NCBI GenBank assembly: GCA_964485235.1
Contig: CAZAIO010000007.1
Location: 1 to 43,317 of the forward strand
Length of the DNA stretch: 43,317 nucleotides
Direction: 5' to 3'
Source: CAZAIO01 sp964485235
GTDB lineage: Bacteria; Chloroflexota; Dehalococcoidia; GIF9; UBA5629
In this document: positions 35,969 through 43,317 of the stretch, in pieces
Layout of the letters: every line of letters begins with the position of its first letter
Position numbering within the stretch: position 1 is the stretch's first letter
The notes under the pieces: model-generated
Seen by the model: only the letters and a program-made list of their open reading frames with translations
The model's database searches: none
Told to the model about the DNA's origin: nothing
Made by a program: the position numbers and the translations under genes

Positions 35969-36217
35969 ATGATTAAAAAAGAATCTGAAATAGGCTTTGC
36001 AATCGGCTTCGTAACAGGGGTTATTCTAGGGTTTGGTATTGCGTTTGTATCTGCGCCGCAGTCCGGTTTAAAGACGAGAGACTATATAAAAGATAAAGCT
36101 TCTGATGCTTCCGGCAAATTTAAAGAGATTACCGGCGACCGCAAGAAAATATATACTAAAACCTGGAAAGAGACAAAAAGATATCCGAGAGTAAGGGTAA
36201 CCGAAGACGATTACTAA
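35969..36217 (+). CDS. YtxH-like small membrane-anchored protein
   Basis: This 82-residue protein has one glycine-rich membrane segment (about 8-30, IGFAIGFVTGVILGFGIAFV). The motif SAPQSGLKTRDYIKDKASDA follows, then a charged helical tail. This is the YtxH layout (GxxxGxxxGxLxAPxSGxxxR), a family linked to general stress in Firmicutes. The function is unknown. It is probably monocistronic; 123 bp without a recognisable feature follow before the nucleotidyltransferase gene. Confidence 0.8.
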   Translation: MIKKESEIGFAIGFVTGVILGFGIAFVSAPQSGLKTRDYIKDKASDASGKFKEITGDRKKIYTKTWKETKRYPRVRVTEDDY

Positions 36218-36340
36218 TATTTTCGTGCTGCCGTTCGACTTCTTCATACTATTTATTCAGCTATTACTTAAAAGTGCGTTCTGCATAGAGTATTTATACC
36301 GTTTCCCCTCTTTCAGCCTGAAAGTAGGATACCGGAGAAT

Positions 36341-37591
36341 ATGAAAATTTATAATCTTTCCTCTGACTTAAACAGTATTTTCCCTCCTCGCATACTGGAT
36401 ATAGTCCGCTATGCGGGAGACCAGGCTGCCGGTACCGGAAAAGAACTCTTTTTAGTAGGAGGCGCCGTCCGAGATCTGCTTCTCGAACGGATGAGTCTGG
36501 ATATAGACATGGTCATCGAAGGAGATGCAATCAGCCTGGCACGGCAGATAGCAGATAAAATGTCTGCAAGATTGACCTCGCATATACGGTTCGGTACCGC
36601 CACTATAGGTTTTAATGATTTCAGTATCGATATAGCAACAGCCCGCCGTGAGACATACGCAAAGCCTGGAGCCCTTCCCACTGTTCAACCGGGTACAATA
36701 GAAGACGACCTTTTTCGAAGAGATTTTTCGATTAATGCCATGGCTGTAAATCTTTCACCGAACAATTACGGAGCACTTCTTGATCTATATGAAGGAAAAA
36801 GGGACATTGAGCACAGGCTTATCCGTATACTACATTCACAGAGTTTTGTAGATGATGCGACAAGAATGCTTCGTGCTTGTCGATATGAACAGAGACTGGG
36901 ATTCACGCTGGAATATGAAACAGCAAATCTTATCTATCGCGACGCATCTATGCTCAACACTATAAGCGGTGACCGGTTGAGACACGAACTGGAGCTTATT
37001 CTTAAAGAAGAGCGACCGGAAGATGTCTTAAAAAGAGCTGCGGAGCTCGGTTTACTAACCCGATTACATCATGCATTTAAAGGGAATGGTTGGCTTGCCG
37101 AGAAATACAATAAAGCACGGCAGATAGCAGACAAGAACAATATTACCGGGCTGTACCTTTGCCTTTTAATTTATCAATTATCCCGGGATGAACTTGAACA
37201 GTTCATTGTATATTTTAACTTCCCGAAGAATTCGGAGCGTTTTATGATCGATACTCTCGCACTTAAAGCACGGCTTTCAGAATTATCTCACCCCGAGATG
37301 AAACCGGGAGATATTTATACTCTGCTTAATACCTATACTATTACGGCTATACAGGCTAATTTGTGTGTAACTGAATCAAATATTGTCGCAGAACGTTTAA
37401 ATCTCTTTATTAATAAGCTGCGTTTTGTCAGGACGTCACTTACAGGAAACGATTTAATAAAGATGGGTATTAGTCCCGGCCCGCAATTCACCACGATATT
37501 CAAGGCGCTGCATATGGCAAAATTAAACGGGAAACTTCCTACCAGAGATGACGAGGTCCTTTTCGTCTCCCGTTTTACCGTGAATCTATAA
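36341..37591 (+). CDS. cca: tRNA nucleotidyltransferase / poly(A) polymerase family protein
   Basis: This 416-residue class II nucleotidyltransferase probably adds or repairs the tRNA 3' CCA end. The N-terminal head has LVGGAVRDLLLERMSLDIDM near residues 38-57, with the catalytic DxD in LDIDMVIEGD. The arginine-bearing DIATARRETYAKPGALPTV and DDLFRRDFSINAMAVNL follow, then the neck motif FVDDATRMLRACRYEQRLGF. The C-terminal body is helical. The length fits the CCA-adding group, but A-adding-only and CC-adding enzymes look alike. ATG 36341 has GGAG upstream. Its 3' end overlaps the convergent membrane-protein gene by 6 bp. Confidence 0.88.
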   Translation: MKIYNLSSDLNSIFPPRILDIVRYAGDQAAGTGKELFLVGGAVRDLLLERMSLDIDMVIEGDAISLARQIADKMSARLTSHIRFGTATIGFNDFSIDIATARRETYAKPGALPTVQPGTIEDDLFRRDFSINAMAVNLSPNNYGALLDLYEGKRDIEHRLIRILHSQSFVDDATRMLRACRYEQRLGFTLEYETANLIYRDASMLNTISGDRLRHELELILKEERPEDVLKRAAELGLLTRLHHAFKGNGWLAEKYNKARQIADKNNITGLYLCLLIYQLSRDELEQFIVYFNFPKNSERFMIDTLALKARLSELSHPEMKPGDIYTLLNTYTITAIQANLCVTESNIVAERLNLFINKLRFVRTSLTGNDLIKMGISPGPQFTTIFKALHMAKLNGKLPTRDDEVLFVSRFTVNL

Positions 37592-38161
37592 GAACCAGGT
37601 AGGAAAAATTAGCGGTATCAGACCTGCCCCAATATACGCCTCGACAAAAGAACGTGGTATCCGCCCCGCCAGACAGGCTAAATAAAACTTCCATACCGGT
37701 AATCGCAGCATTCCGGCAATAATACCAACGAGGTCGAAAAGCAGCACGGGGATCATTGCAAATAGAAAGACCGCCATCATACCATAGCGGTCCATCCATG
37801 ACTTCGCCCAGCGATATGCTGCCATTTGTTCATCTATTATTATTTTCTTGCCCAGATAACCTGCATAATAAGCGGTCAGTTCACCCAGAGAACCGCCGAT
37901 AGCCGCCACAAACGCGACTATTACCGGGTTCCATATTGAAGCTGCCGCCATTACAAAGGCGACACCAGGAGCAGGAAACAATATAGTGCAACTGCTCAAT
38001 AACGTAACTGCGAAAACGATCAGATACGCCAAATATGCATATTGTCTCATCGAGACTCTAAAATGATTTTCGATAATCGCCATTAAATATACAAGGCCAA
38101 CGGTAAGGAGGACAATGCCTGCAACCCATAGTACCGTATTTAACCATTTTTTCTTTTTCAT
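37586..38161 (-). CDS. VTT-domain (DedA/TMEM41-like) membrane protein
   Basis: This 191-residue inner-membrane protein has about 5-6 hydrophobic segments. The VTT domain core is visible: LFPAPGVAFVMAAASIWNP, then GGSLGELTAYYAGYLGKK near residue 90, and GIIAGMLRLPVWKFYLACLA with GRIPRSFVEAYIG near the end. Related DedA/VTT proteins are linked to lipid scrambling and undecaprenyl-phosphate recycling. The role here is not known. It lies 41 bp downstream of ispE on the same strand. Confidence 0.85.
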   Translation of the reverse strand: MKKKKWLNTVLWVAGIVLLTVGLVYLMAIIENHFRVSMRQYAYLAYLIVFAVTLLSSCTILFPAPGVAFVMAAASIWNPVIVAFVAAIGGSLGELTAYYAGYLGKKIIIDEQMAAYRWAKSWMDRYGMMAVFLFAMIPVLLFDLVGIIAGMLRLPVWKFYLACLAGRIPRSFVEAYIGAGLIPLIFPTWFL

Positions 38162-38202
38162 ATAATAACGTACCTGACTATATTTAACTTACCTTCGAAA
38201 TA

Positions 38203-39054
38203 CTATGGCGCAATAGCAGACACAACATACGAACGCAATCCTCCGGCTTCAAGTCGGCGGTGTACGTCTCCAGCTTTCATCTGATCCTCGAACGGGGCAA
38301 AAAGCGAAGGTCCCGATCCGGCCAGATGAATGTTATCCGCTCCGGCATCTTTAAACATCGATTGGTACCTTTCCAGCTCCGGGAAAACTTCGAAAGCCAC
38401 CGAATCAAACACATTAAACAACTTGCGCGGATCGATCCGGTAGTCTACCGACCATGACTGCATTACTTCACTGGTATATTGGCCCTGTGTAAAATGTTGC
38501 TCATTCAACTGTGTATAAAGTTTTTTCGTCTTTGCCGGAATTTCTGGAATCGCCGGTGATAACACTACAAACCACGGAATAGGAGTCGAAGGCAAAGGTA
38601 TCACATGTTCGCCCCTGCTTTTTACAAGCGCCATCCCTCTATAAAGAAAAAAGGAGACATCAGAACCGAGTTGTGCAGCGAGACGCAATAATTCCTCCCG
38701 TTTGACATGTAAGTTCCATAGTTTGTTGAGAGCCATAAGCGTTATCGCCGCATCGCTGCTCCCACCTCCCAGTCCCGCACCCGTCGGGATTTTTTTTTCG
38801 AGCCGTATTTTCGCTCCCCGTTTACAATTATATGTGGTTCTCATCAGTTCCGCAGCCTTCACTACGAGATTATCCGGTATTTGCAGCTCACTTATATTAC
38901 ATATAAATTCAAGTTCACGATCGGCCTCGAAATACATAACATCATATAAATTTATTGTCTGTATGAGGCTGCGTATCTCATGATAACCGTCACTACGTTT
39001 ATTCAGTACTTCGAGGACGAGGTTTATTTTTGCCGGTGCCGGAACTTCAATCAT
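38203..39054 (-). CDS. ispE: 4-diphosphocytidyl-2-C-methyl-D-erythritol kinase (IspE)
   Basis: This 283-residue GHMP kinase of the MEP isoprenoid pathway phosphorylates CDP-methylerythritol. The N-terminal motif VPAPAKINLVLEVLNKRSDG followed by YHEIRS, the ATP loop PTGAGLGGGSSDAAITLMALN, and the C-terminal LAGSGPSLFAPF are diagnostic. Two in-frame ATGs exist. I prefer 39054, because AGGCAGG sits 6 nt before it but directly against the ATG at 39060. It follows rsmA by about 18 bp, an rsmA-ispE pairing common in bacteria. Confidence 0.95.
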   Translation of the reverse strand: MIEVPAPAKINLVLEVLNKRSDGYHEIRSLIQTINLYDVMYFEADRELEFICNISELQIPDNLVVKAAELMRTTYNCKRGAKIRLEKKIPTGAGLGGGSSDAAITLMALNKLWNLHVKREELLRLAAQLGSDVSFFLYRGMALVKSRGEHVIPLPSTPIPWFVVLSPAIPEIPAKTKKLYTQLNEQHFTQGQYTSEVMQSWSVDYRIDPRKLFNVFDSVAFEVFPELERYQSMFKDAGADNIHLAGSGPSLFAPFEDQMKAGDVHRRLEAGGLRSYVVSAIAP

Positions 39055-39072
39055 TGGCATCCTGCCTGATCA

Positions 39073-39918
39073 TTAATTATTAGCCATGACATAGAGACAC
39101 TCCCATTCCTTTAAACTGAGCGTCTCCGGTCGACGCTTTGGCTCGATTTCTGCTTTATCCAGCAATATATCGATACTATGTGTATCAATTTTCAGCCCCT
39201 GTGCCAGTGAATTACGAATCTGTTTTCTTGGAGAACTGAAACCATTTCGTACAAAATCTATAAATCCATCTATATCAGCAACACATATTGCCGGTTTCCG
39301 GAAAAATTCGAACCGTAAAATAGCCGAATCAACCTTTGGCTGAGGATAAAAACTCTCCGAAGGAACGTAAGAAATAATGGACGGTGTACTATATATGCGG
39401 AGGCTAACAGAAAATGCTGTCATTTTCCCCGGAGTACCTGCTATCGCTTCAGCGACCTCTTTCTGCACCATAACAACCATAAGAGACGGTTTCGGAACAG
39501 CCCTCGTGAAATAGTGCAAAATCGGAGAGGTAATATAATAGGGAAGATTGGCAACTACTTTATACTCTATCTGTTCGTTAATAAGTTGCGATAGACTTGT
39601 CTTGAGGATATCTTCATGGATGATAGTGATGTTGTTATAGGAAGAGAACCTTTTCTTTAAAAATGAAACCAGTCCGTCATCCACTTCTACGGCAACTACT
39701 TGCCCGGCCTTTTTTACAAGCTCGACAGTCAGCACGCCAAGCCCCGGACCTATCTCAATGACGGTGTCTTTTGAAGTAATTTCTGCAGCAGCGAGTATAA
39801 TATCAAGAAATTTTTCATCTGCGAGAAAATTCTGACCAAGCCTCCCGGTTGCTTTTAATCCAGCCCGTCGAAGCAGTTTTTTTACTTCAACCGTACCTTC
39901 GGTTTCCTTTGTGTGCAC
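39073..39918 (-). CDS. rsmA: 16S rRNA N6,N6-dimethyladenosine transferase (RsmA/KsgA)
   Basis: This 281-residue SAM-dependent methyltransferase dimethylates two adjacent adenosines in helix 45 of 16S rRNA during 30S assembly. LGQNFLADEKFLDIILAAAE lies near residue 27, motif I VIEIGPGLGVLTVELVKKA near 54, and the catalytic motif IV NLPYYITSPIL near 123. The C-terminal domain has SPRKQIRNSLAQGL. The start GTG at 39918 is uncertain: GGAG is 15 nt away. It lies just downstream of the SRP RNA and upstream of ispE. Confidence 0.94.
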   Translation of the reverse strand: MHTKETEGTVEVKKLLRRAGLKATGRLGQNFLADEKFLDIILAAAEITSKDTVIEIGPGLGVLTVELVKKAGQVVAVEVDDGLVSFLKKRFSSYNNITIIHEDILKTSLSQLINEQIEYKVVANLPYYITSPILHYFTRAVPKPSLMVVMVQKEVAEAIAGTPGKMTAFSVSLRIYSTPSIISYVPSESFYPQPKVDSAILRFEFFRKPAICVADIDGFIDFVRNGFSSPRKQIRNSLAQGLKIDTHSIDILLDKAEIEPKRRPETLSLKEWECLYVMANN

Positions 39919-39988
39919 GTGGGGGTTTTATATCTCCCTGTATTTCACAATGAATGCGACCGTATGCTATTTTTCTTTATATAAATAT

Positions 39989-40256
39989 GGGCCGTGCACC
40001 TTATGTCGATACCGCTTCCCGGCTTACCTTTATCATTAAGCTCAGACCAGGTTGCCTTGCGGCACCCGAAGTACACTATTTACCGCTGCTTCCTTCCGGA
40101 TCTGACGGGATTCATAGCTCTTCGCCGCGCAAGACCCGACCCTCAACACCGCCTGATAAAAGCAGTCCCGAAAAACGGAACCTCGATTCGGAATTCAACC
40201 CCGCTATAGCGGATCTCGGGTACAGGGCACCGCTAGTTCCCCGTCTAGCACGACCC
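39989..40256 (-). ncRNA. ffs: Signal recognition particle RNA, bacterial large type (4.5S/6S family with Alu domain)
   Basis: The minus strand carries the near-invariant domain IV sequence TCAGATCCGGAAGGAAGCAG (40085-40106 region), with its GGAA tetraloop. It also carries the 5' Alu-domain sequence GTGCTAGACGGGGAACTAGC and GGTGCCCTGTACCCG typical of large SRP RNAs. The 5' end GGGUCGUGC (40248-40256) pairs over 9 bp with the 3' end GCACGGCCC (39989-39997), giving a length of about 268 nt. It binds Ffh and guides co-translational membrane targeting. A promoter is placed just upstream. Overlapping plus-strand reading frames here are spurious. Confidence 0.95.
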
Positions 40257-40262
40257 GGTTAC

Positions 40263-40291
40263 ATATTACTATGCAACCTCAAACGTTTCAA
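40263..40291 (-). promoter_or_regulatory. Promoter of the SRP RNA gene
   Basis: On the minus strand TTGAAA (40286-40291, 5 of 6) and TAATAT (40263-40268, 4 of 6) are separated by 17 bp. The predicted start, 6-7 nt later, coincides with the first paired base of the SRP RNA at 40256. It lies just after the stop codon of the phosphoesterase gene. Confidence 0.6.
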
Positions 40292-40293
40292 GG

Positions 40294-41025
40294 TTACCAC
40301 CCGTACTCCAGCCTTTCAATAAGGAAATCAGGCAATTTCTTTTCCCTCATTTTTTCCTGTGTTGCTGCGATATCATAGTTCACACGATAATGATGGATAA
40401 CACCTTTCTCACTGTCGTAAAGAGCATAGCTCGCTCGCGGATCATGGTCGCGCGGTTGTCCTACGCTGCCCGGATTAATAACAAGACGGTTATCGCCGAG
40501 TAAAACAACCGCATTGTCCGGAAATTTTTGCAAAATAACCGTACCATCTATATTTTCAAAAAACAAAGGAATATGGGAATGACCTATTAAACAATACGGT
40601 GTGGTGAAAACATTAAAATTGTCATTTGCAACATCCACAGATAACATATATTCCCAGATTGGTTCGCGCGGGCTGCCGTGCACAAGAGTGAAATATGACT
40701 CGTTTAAACTGGGAGGAAGAAATTCCAGATACTCTTTGTCATTTTCGGTGATGTTTTCACCGGTCCAGCGGTTCGCAACTGCTGCATCTGGATTAAAATG
40801 AGACACGTCGATCCGGTTCACAGCCGCCCAATCATGATTGCCCGCAACACATATGTGCTCATATTTTTGTAATAGTTCAACACATTCGTGCGGGTCCGGT
40901 CCATAACCGACGATGTCTCCTAGACACCATATAACATCAAAGCCTCCTCGCGCTTCCAGATCGCGAAGCACTGCTTCAAATGCATTTAAATTACTATGGA
41001 TATCGGCAAGAATCGCATAACGCAT
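40294..41025 (-). CDS. Calcineurin-like metallophosphoesterase (YfcE/ApaH-like)
   Basis: This 243-residue protein has the full two-metal phosphoesterase motif set: MRYAILADIHSN at the N-terminus, WCLGDIVGYGPDPHE, CVAGNHDWAA, LVHGSPREPIWEY, and IGHSHIP. INPGSVGQPRDHDPRASY near the C-terminus is typical of the bacterial group annotated as diadenosine-tetraphosphatase-like or YfcE-like. I chose ATG 41025, where the family starts, over an upstream non-ATG extension of 33 residues. The substrate is unknown. Confidence 0.88.
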   Translation of the reverse strand: MRYAILADIHSNLNAFEAVLRDLEARGGFDVIWCLGDIVGYGPDPHECVELLQKYEHICVAGNHDWAAVNRIDVSHFNPDAAVANRWTGENITENDKEYLEFLPPSLNESYFTLVHGSPREPIWEYMLSVDVANDNFNVFTTPYCLIGHSHIPLFFENIDGTVILQKFPDNAVVLLGDNRLVINPGSVGQPRDHDPRASYALYDSEKGVIHHYRVNYDIAATQEKMREKKLPDFLIERLEYGW

Positions 41026-41253
41026 TCGGATAACTATACCACCTGTAAGATAATTTGTTAAGTAACCTGCACCGGGTTGTGCAGGTATTATATGTATTCG
41101 GCTGGCTACGCCTGTAACCTGCAATTGTCCGACAATTTCAGGACAATCACTTTAACAGCATTTCGCGCTTATCAGAATAATGTACCATCTTACATGAATA
41201 GCGGTGAAAGAGTAAAATAGAGACAGCAACCGAATCTACGGGAGTACCATACT

Positions 41254-41655
41254 ATGTATTATTTTGCTTATGGATCCAATCTCAACCGTAAACAGATGAT
41301 AGACCGATGCCCCGGTAGTAAACCACTGTTCTCTGCCATGTTGCCTAATTACAGGCTCATTTTTACCGGTTGGTCAAGGCAATGGAAAGGCGGTATTGCA
41401 AGTATTAAACCGGTCAAAGGTGAAAAGGTCTTGGGTGCTGTCTACGATATCTCCGAAACTAATTTGAGACAGCTAGACGGATCTGAAGGATTTCCGGCAA
41501 GTTATAACCATCTTAAGATCACCGTATGGACCGATGACGGCGATCCGGTAGAAGCGATAACTTATATAAAAACAGAGCAGTCCCAGGAAAGTAAACCGTC
41601 TCCTGAATATCTGAAATCTATCGCACAGGGGTATAAAGACTGGGATATTGAATAG
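41254..41655 (+). CDS. Gamma-glutamylcyclotransferase-like protein
   Basis: This 133-residue protein of the AIG2/GGCT fold starts directly with YFAYGSNLN (residues 3-11), the substrate-binding loop. The catalytic glutamate is E78 in LDGSEGFPASYNH. This family cleaves gamma-glutamyl amines or dipeptides with release of 5-oxoproline. The real substrate here is unknown. It stands alone, upstream of the terminator of the convergent cyclophilin gene. Confidence 0.88.
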   Translation: MYYFAYGSNLNRKQMIDRCPGSKPLFSAMLPNYRLIFTGWSRQWKGGIASIKPVKGEKVLGAVYDISETNLRQLDGSEGFPASYNHLKITVWTDDGDPVEAITYIKTEQSQESKPSPEYLKSIAQGYKDWDIE

Positions 41656-41722
41656 CTTTTAAAATCCCCTGAAAAATATCTCAATGAAATATGCATTTAA
41701 GCTCTTTACATGCCCCGTTGAT

Positions 41723-41755
41723 AAAAATACCGGGAGCAGTTTGCTGCCCCCGGTA
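41723..41755 (-). terminator. Rho-independent terminator of the cyclophilin gene
   Basis: TACCGGGAGCAG (41728-41739) and CTGCCCCCGGTA (41744-41755) form a 12-bp stem with one A-C mismatch on the plus strand (G-T on the minus strand) and a 4-nt loop. On the minus strand the hairpin is followed by TTTTTAT. It lies 33 bp after the minus-strand stop codon at 41788. Confidence 0.85.
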
Positions 41756-41787
41756 ATTACATTCGTGCTATTCCTTAAAAGTACTTT

Positions 41788-42411
41788 TTATTTTTCTTCG
41801 ATAGTTACCGAGATGAGAGTATCACCTTTAAAATTGGGGCTCTCCGTCGGGTCACGGGGAGTAAGTCGGTTTAGTACATCCATTCCTTCGATCACTTTAC
41901 CGAATACCGTATGTTTCCCGTCGAGGTGAGGCTGAGGTGCATACGTGATGAAAAACTGGCTGCCGTTCGTGTTTGGGCCGCTGTTCGCCATCGAAATCAC
42001 ACCGGTTGTATGTTTATGATCATTGATTTCATCTTCAAACTTGTACCCCGGTCCACCACTACCGGTGCCCGTAGGATCACCGCCCTGTGCCATAAAACCC
42101 GGTATTACCCTGTGAAAAGTAGTATTATCATAAAACCCTTTACGGGCAAGATAGACAAAGTTGTTTACAGTTTTCGGTGCGTCTTTCGCAAACAGTTCGA
42201 TCTTGATTACCCCTTTTTCAGTTGTAAGAGTGGCAATATATGTTTTATTTACGTCAATAGTCATTGGTGGTTCACCGCTGTTATTATCGGGGTTCTCAAC
42301 CTGCGTTTCCAGTGTTGTCGGTGATTCCGAGGGTTGAGAATCCGAAGTGCAGCCGAATAATTGAGATACTGCAATTAACAGAACCACAAGCATTATTGAA
42401 TATCTGGACAC
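41788..42411 (-). CDS. Lipoprotein cyclophilin-type peptidyl-prolyl isomerase
   Basis: This 207-residue protein has a signal peptide (residues 1-20) ending in the lipobox-like QLFG before C21. An acidic, Ser/Pro-rich linker (22-50) and a cyclophilin domain (about 55-205) follow. Active-site motifs are FHRVIPGFMAQGGDPTGTGS, ANSGPNTNGSQFFIT and LDGKHTVFGKVIEGMD. It should act outside the cytoplasmic membrane, helping secreted proteins fold. The start is GTG with GGAGG 7 nt upstream. A strong terminator follows the gene. Confidence 0.93.
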   Translation of the reverse strand: MSRYSIMLVVLLIAVSQLFGCTSDSQPSESPTTLETQVENPDNNSGEPPMTIDVNKTYIATLTTEKGVIKIELFAKDAPKTVNNFVYLARKGFYDNTTFHRVIPGFMAQGGDPTGTGSGGPGYKFEDEINDHKHTTGVISMANSGPNTNGSQFFITYAPQPHLDGKHTVFGKVIEGMDVLNRLTPRDPTESPNFKGDTLISVTIEEK

Positions 42412-42562
42412 TAAGTAACCTCCTTACAAGTAAAAGTCAATATTATTATTTTATAAATATAAGCATAGACCATTTATTATTAAAAATGCGAATTTACGAG
42501 CGAAATCAAACGCCGGTCTAATTTAGACACTACGTTAATATATTTCGTTGCTTGGATATCAA

Positions 42563-43303
42563 TTATTCGAGGTGGTGCACTATATCAACAATAGCATTAC
42601 ATATTCCGGCAAATGCCAGTAAGCCGAAACCGTACAGTAGTGAGAAGACAATCCCACCTAATGCAATACCTATCGCTGTCATTCCCGCCAGATTTTGTCC
42701 GCCTAATAAAGTGATAAAACTTCCTCCCATGCCTGCAAACACAGCCATTGCAATAGATGCCAGGATGCCACCTACAAGGACTATCCAGCCGAATATCTGG
42801 AAAATAACTGCTGCGACACGAAGAATATTATATTTTCGCCGAAATGGTTCAGTCTTGCTCATCATCGGTTCGCTCCTGCTGGCAAAAGCCATTTCTTGTT
42901 CTATAGGTTGACTTTGGTACATTTCCGGTGCTTGATTAACTGCAGATGGAGGTATCGCTGCTGACGGTGCAACTCCACTGATTGTAGCCCGCTCCTGAGC
43001 GGATGCCGGGGGTACCTGCGTGATGAGTGGGGGATTCTTCAATTCCACGGGCGGCACATCACTCTTCATTTGTGTAACATCTGCCGCCGTCTGCATCTGA
43101 GCAGGAGTAGCTTCTATATCAGCCAGCTTTGTACCACAAACACCACAAAAACCCTGCCCGGCAGCGATCGGTGTACCACAACCCGGGCACATTACTTCTT
43201 GTTTTTGCGCCACACCGGACAACTTTGTCCCGCAAATACCGCAAAACTGCTGCTCTGCAGTAATTTGCGTACCACAACCAGGACAAGTTAACCTTTGGTG
43301 CAT
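42563..43303 (-). CDS. Double zinc-ribbon membrane protein
   Basis: This 246-residue protein begins with two tandem zinc-ribbon repeats (C7, C10, C21, C24 and C39, C42, C53, C56), each of the form CPGCG...FCGxCGTKL. A low-complexity Pro/Ala/Gln linker (about 65-150) and two or three hydrophobic segments (about 165-240) follow. AGGAGG lies upstream at 43312-43317. Such zinc-ribbon plus membrane proteins are common in Chloroflexota and have no known function. The cytoplasmic ribbons may bind a partner protein or nucleic acid. Confidence 0.82.
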   Translation of the reverse strand: MHQRLTCPGCGTQITAEQQFCGICGTKLSGVAQKQEVMCPGCGTPIAAGQGFCGVCGTKLADIEATPAQMQTAADVTQMKSDVPPVELKNPPLITQVPPASAQERATISGVAPSAAIPPSAVNQAPEMYQSQPIEQEMAFASRSEPMMSKTEPFRRKYNILRVAAVIFQIFGWIVLVGGILASIAMAVFAGMGGSFITLLGGQNLAGMTAIGIALGGIVFSLLYGFGLLAFAGICNAIVDIVHHLE

Positions 43304-43317
43304 AACTTCAACCTCCT

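Noticed and set aside
39954..40322. Plus-strand open frame of 122 codons
   Set aside because: It lies on the complement of the SRP RNA and has no protein-like features.
1..43317. CRISPR arrays and tRNA genes, including tRNA-Sec
   Set aside because: No regularly spaced repeats or tRNA cloverleaf signatures were noticed by eye.

Overview
This window most likely comes from an anaerobic bacterium of the Chloroflexota, class Dehalococcoidia or a close relative. This is inferred. The corrinoid-salvage cluster follows the order I recall from Dehalococcoides. PlsY-type acyltransferase paralogues, an NADH-coupled formate dehydrogenase and many iron-sulfur redox enzymes fit a strict anaerobe. There are no rRNA or tRNA genes, CRISPR arrays or intact insertion sequences. 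The only RNA gene I can support is a large-type SRP RNA.

Layout. (1) 65-9636, plus strand: a corrinoid uptake and lower-ligand assembly operon (btuC, btuD, cbiB, cobD, cbiP, cobA, cobT, cobS, an MFS transporter, cobU), mostly with overlapping or nearly touching genes. (2) 9665-12761: a CoA-disulfide-reductase-like flavoprotein with a rhodanese tail, divergent from an MFS transporter. (3) 12939-17539: two PlsY-like membrane proteins, a membrane glycosyltransferase, an unrecognised 188-residue protein and a third MFS transporter. (4) 17574-23382: a signalling island with a GAF-PAS-HD-GYP protein, divergent from a four-PAS histidine kinase, a receiver-only regulator and a receiver-GGDEF protein. 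(5) 23647-24249: an unrecognised 200-residue protein. (6) 24304-30603, minus strand: a three-gene formate dehydrogenase operon, made of a NuoE-like protein, a NuoF-like protein fused to a GltD-like flavoprotein module, and a catalytic subunit that looks broken by a UGA. (7) 30604-31535: a long non-coding gap. (8) 31536-37591: a giant FAD/Fe-S oxidoreductase with a Met/Pro-rich tail, an iron-sulfur-flavoprotein relative, two small membrane proteins and a CCA-adding-type nucleotidyltransferase. (9) 37586-43303: housekeeping genes (VTT membrane protein, ispE, rsmA, SRP RNA, metallophosphoesterase, cyclotransferase-like protein, lipoprotein cyclophilin, zinc-ribbon membrane protein).

The strongest observation is that the formate dehydrogenase catalytic subunit is one selenoprotein, not two genes. 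The UGA at 25933-25935 falls exactly at the active-site Sec/Cys position. It is followed by a 6-bp hairpin with a GGUCU apical loop, 18 nt after the UGA, the same loop and spacing as in E. coli fdhF. Together with the NuoF-GltD fusion this suggests a formate dehydrogenase with two separate pyridine-nucleotide sites, possibly an electron-bifurcating or transhydrogenating enzyme. Other points worth a second look are the MFS gene embedded in the cobalamin operon where I recall cobC in Dehalococcoides, the Met/Pro-rich tail of the 1027-residue oxidoreductase, the altered catalytic signatures of the PlsY pair, and several palindromes next to promoters.
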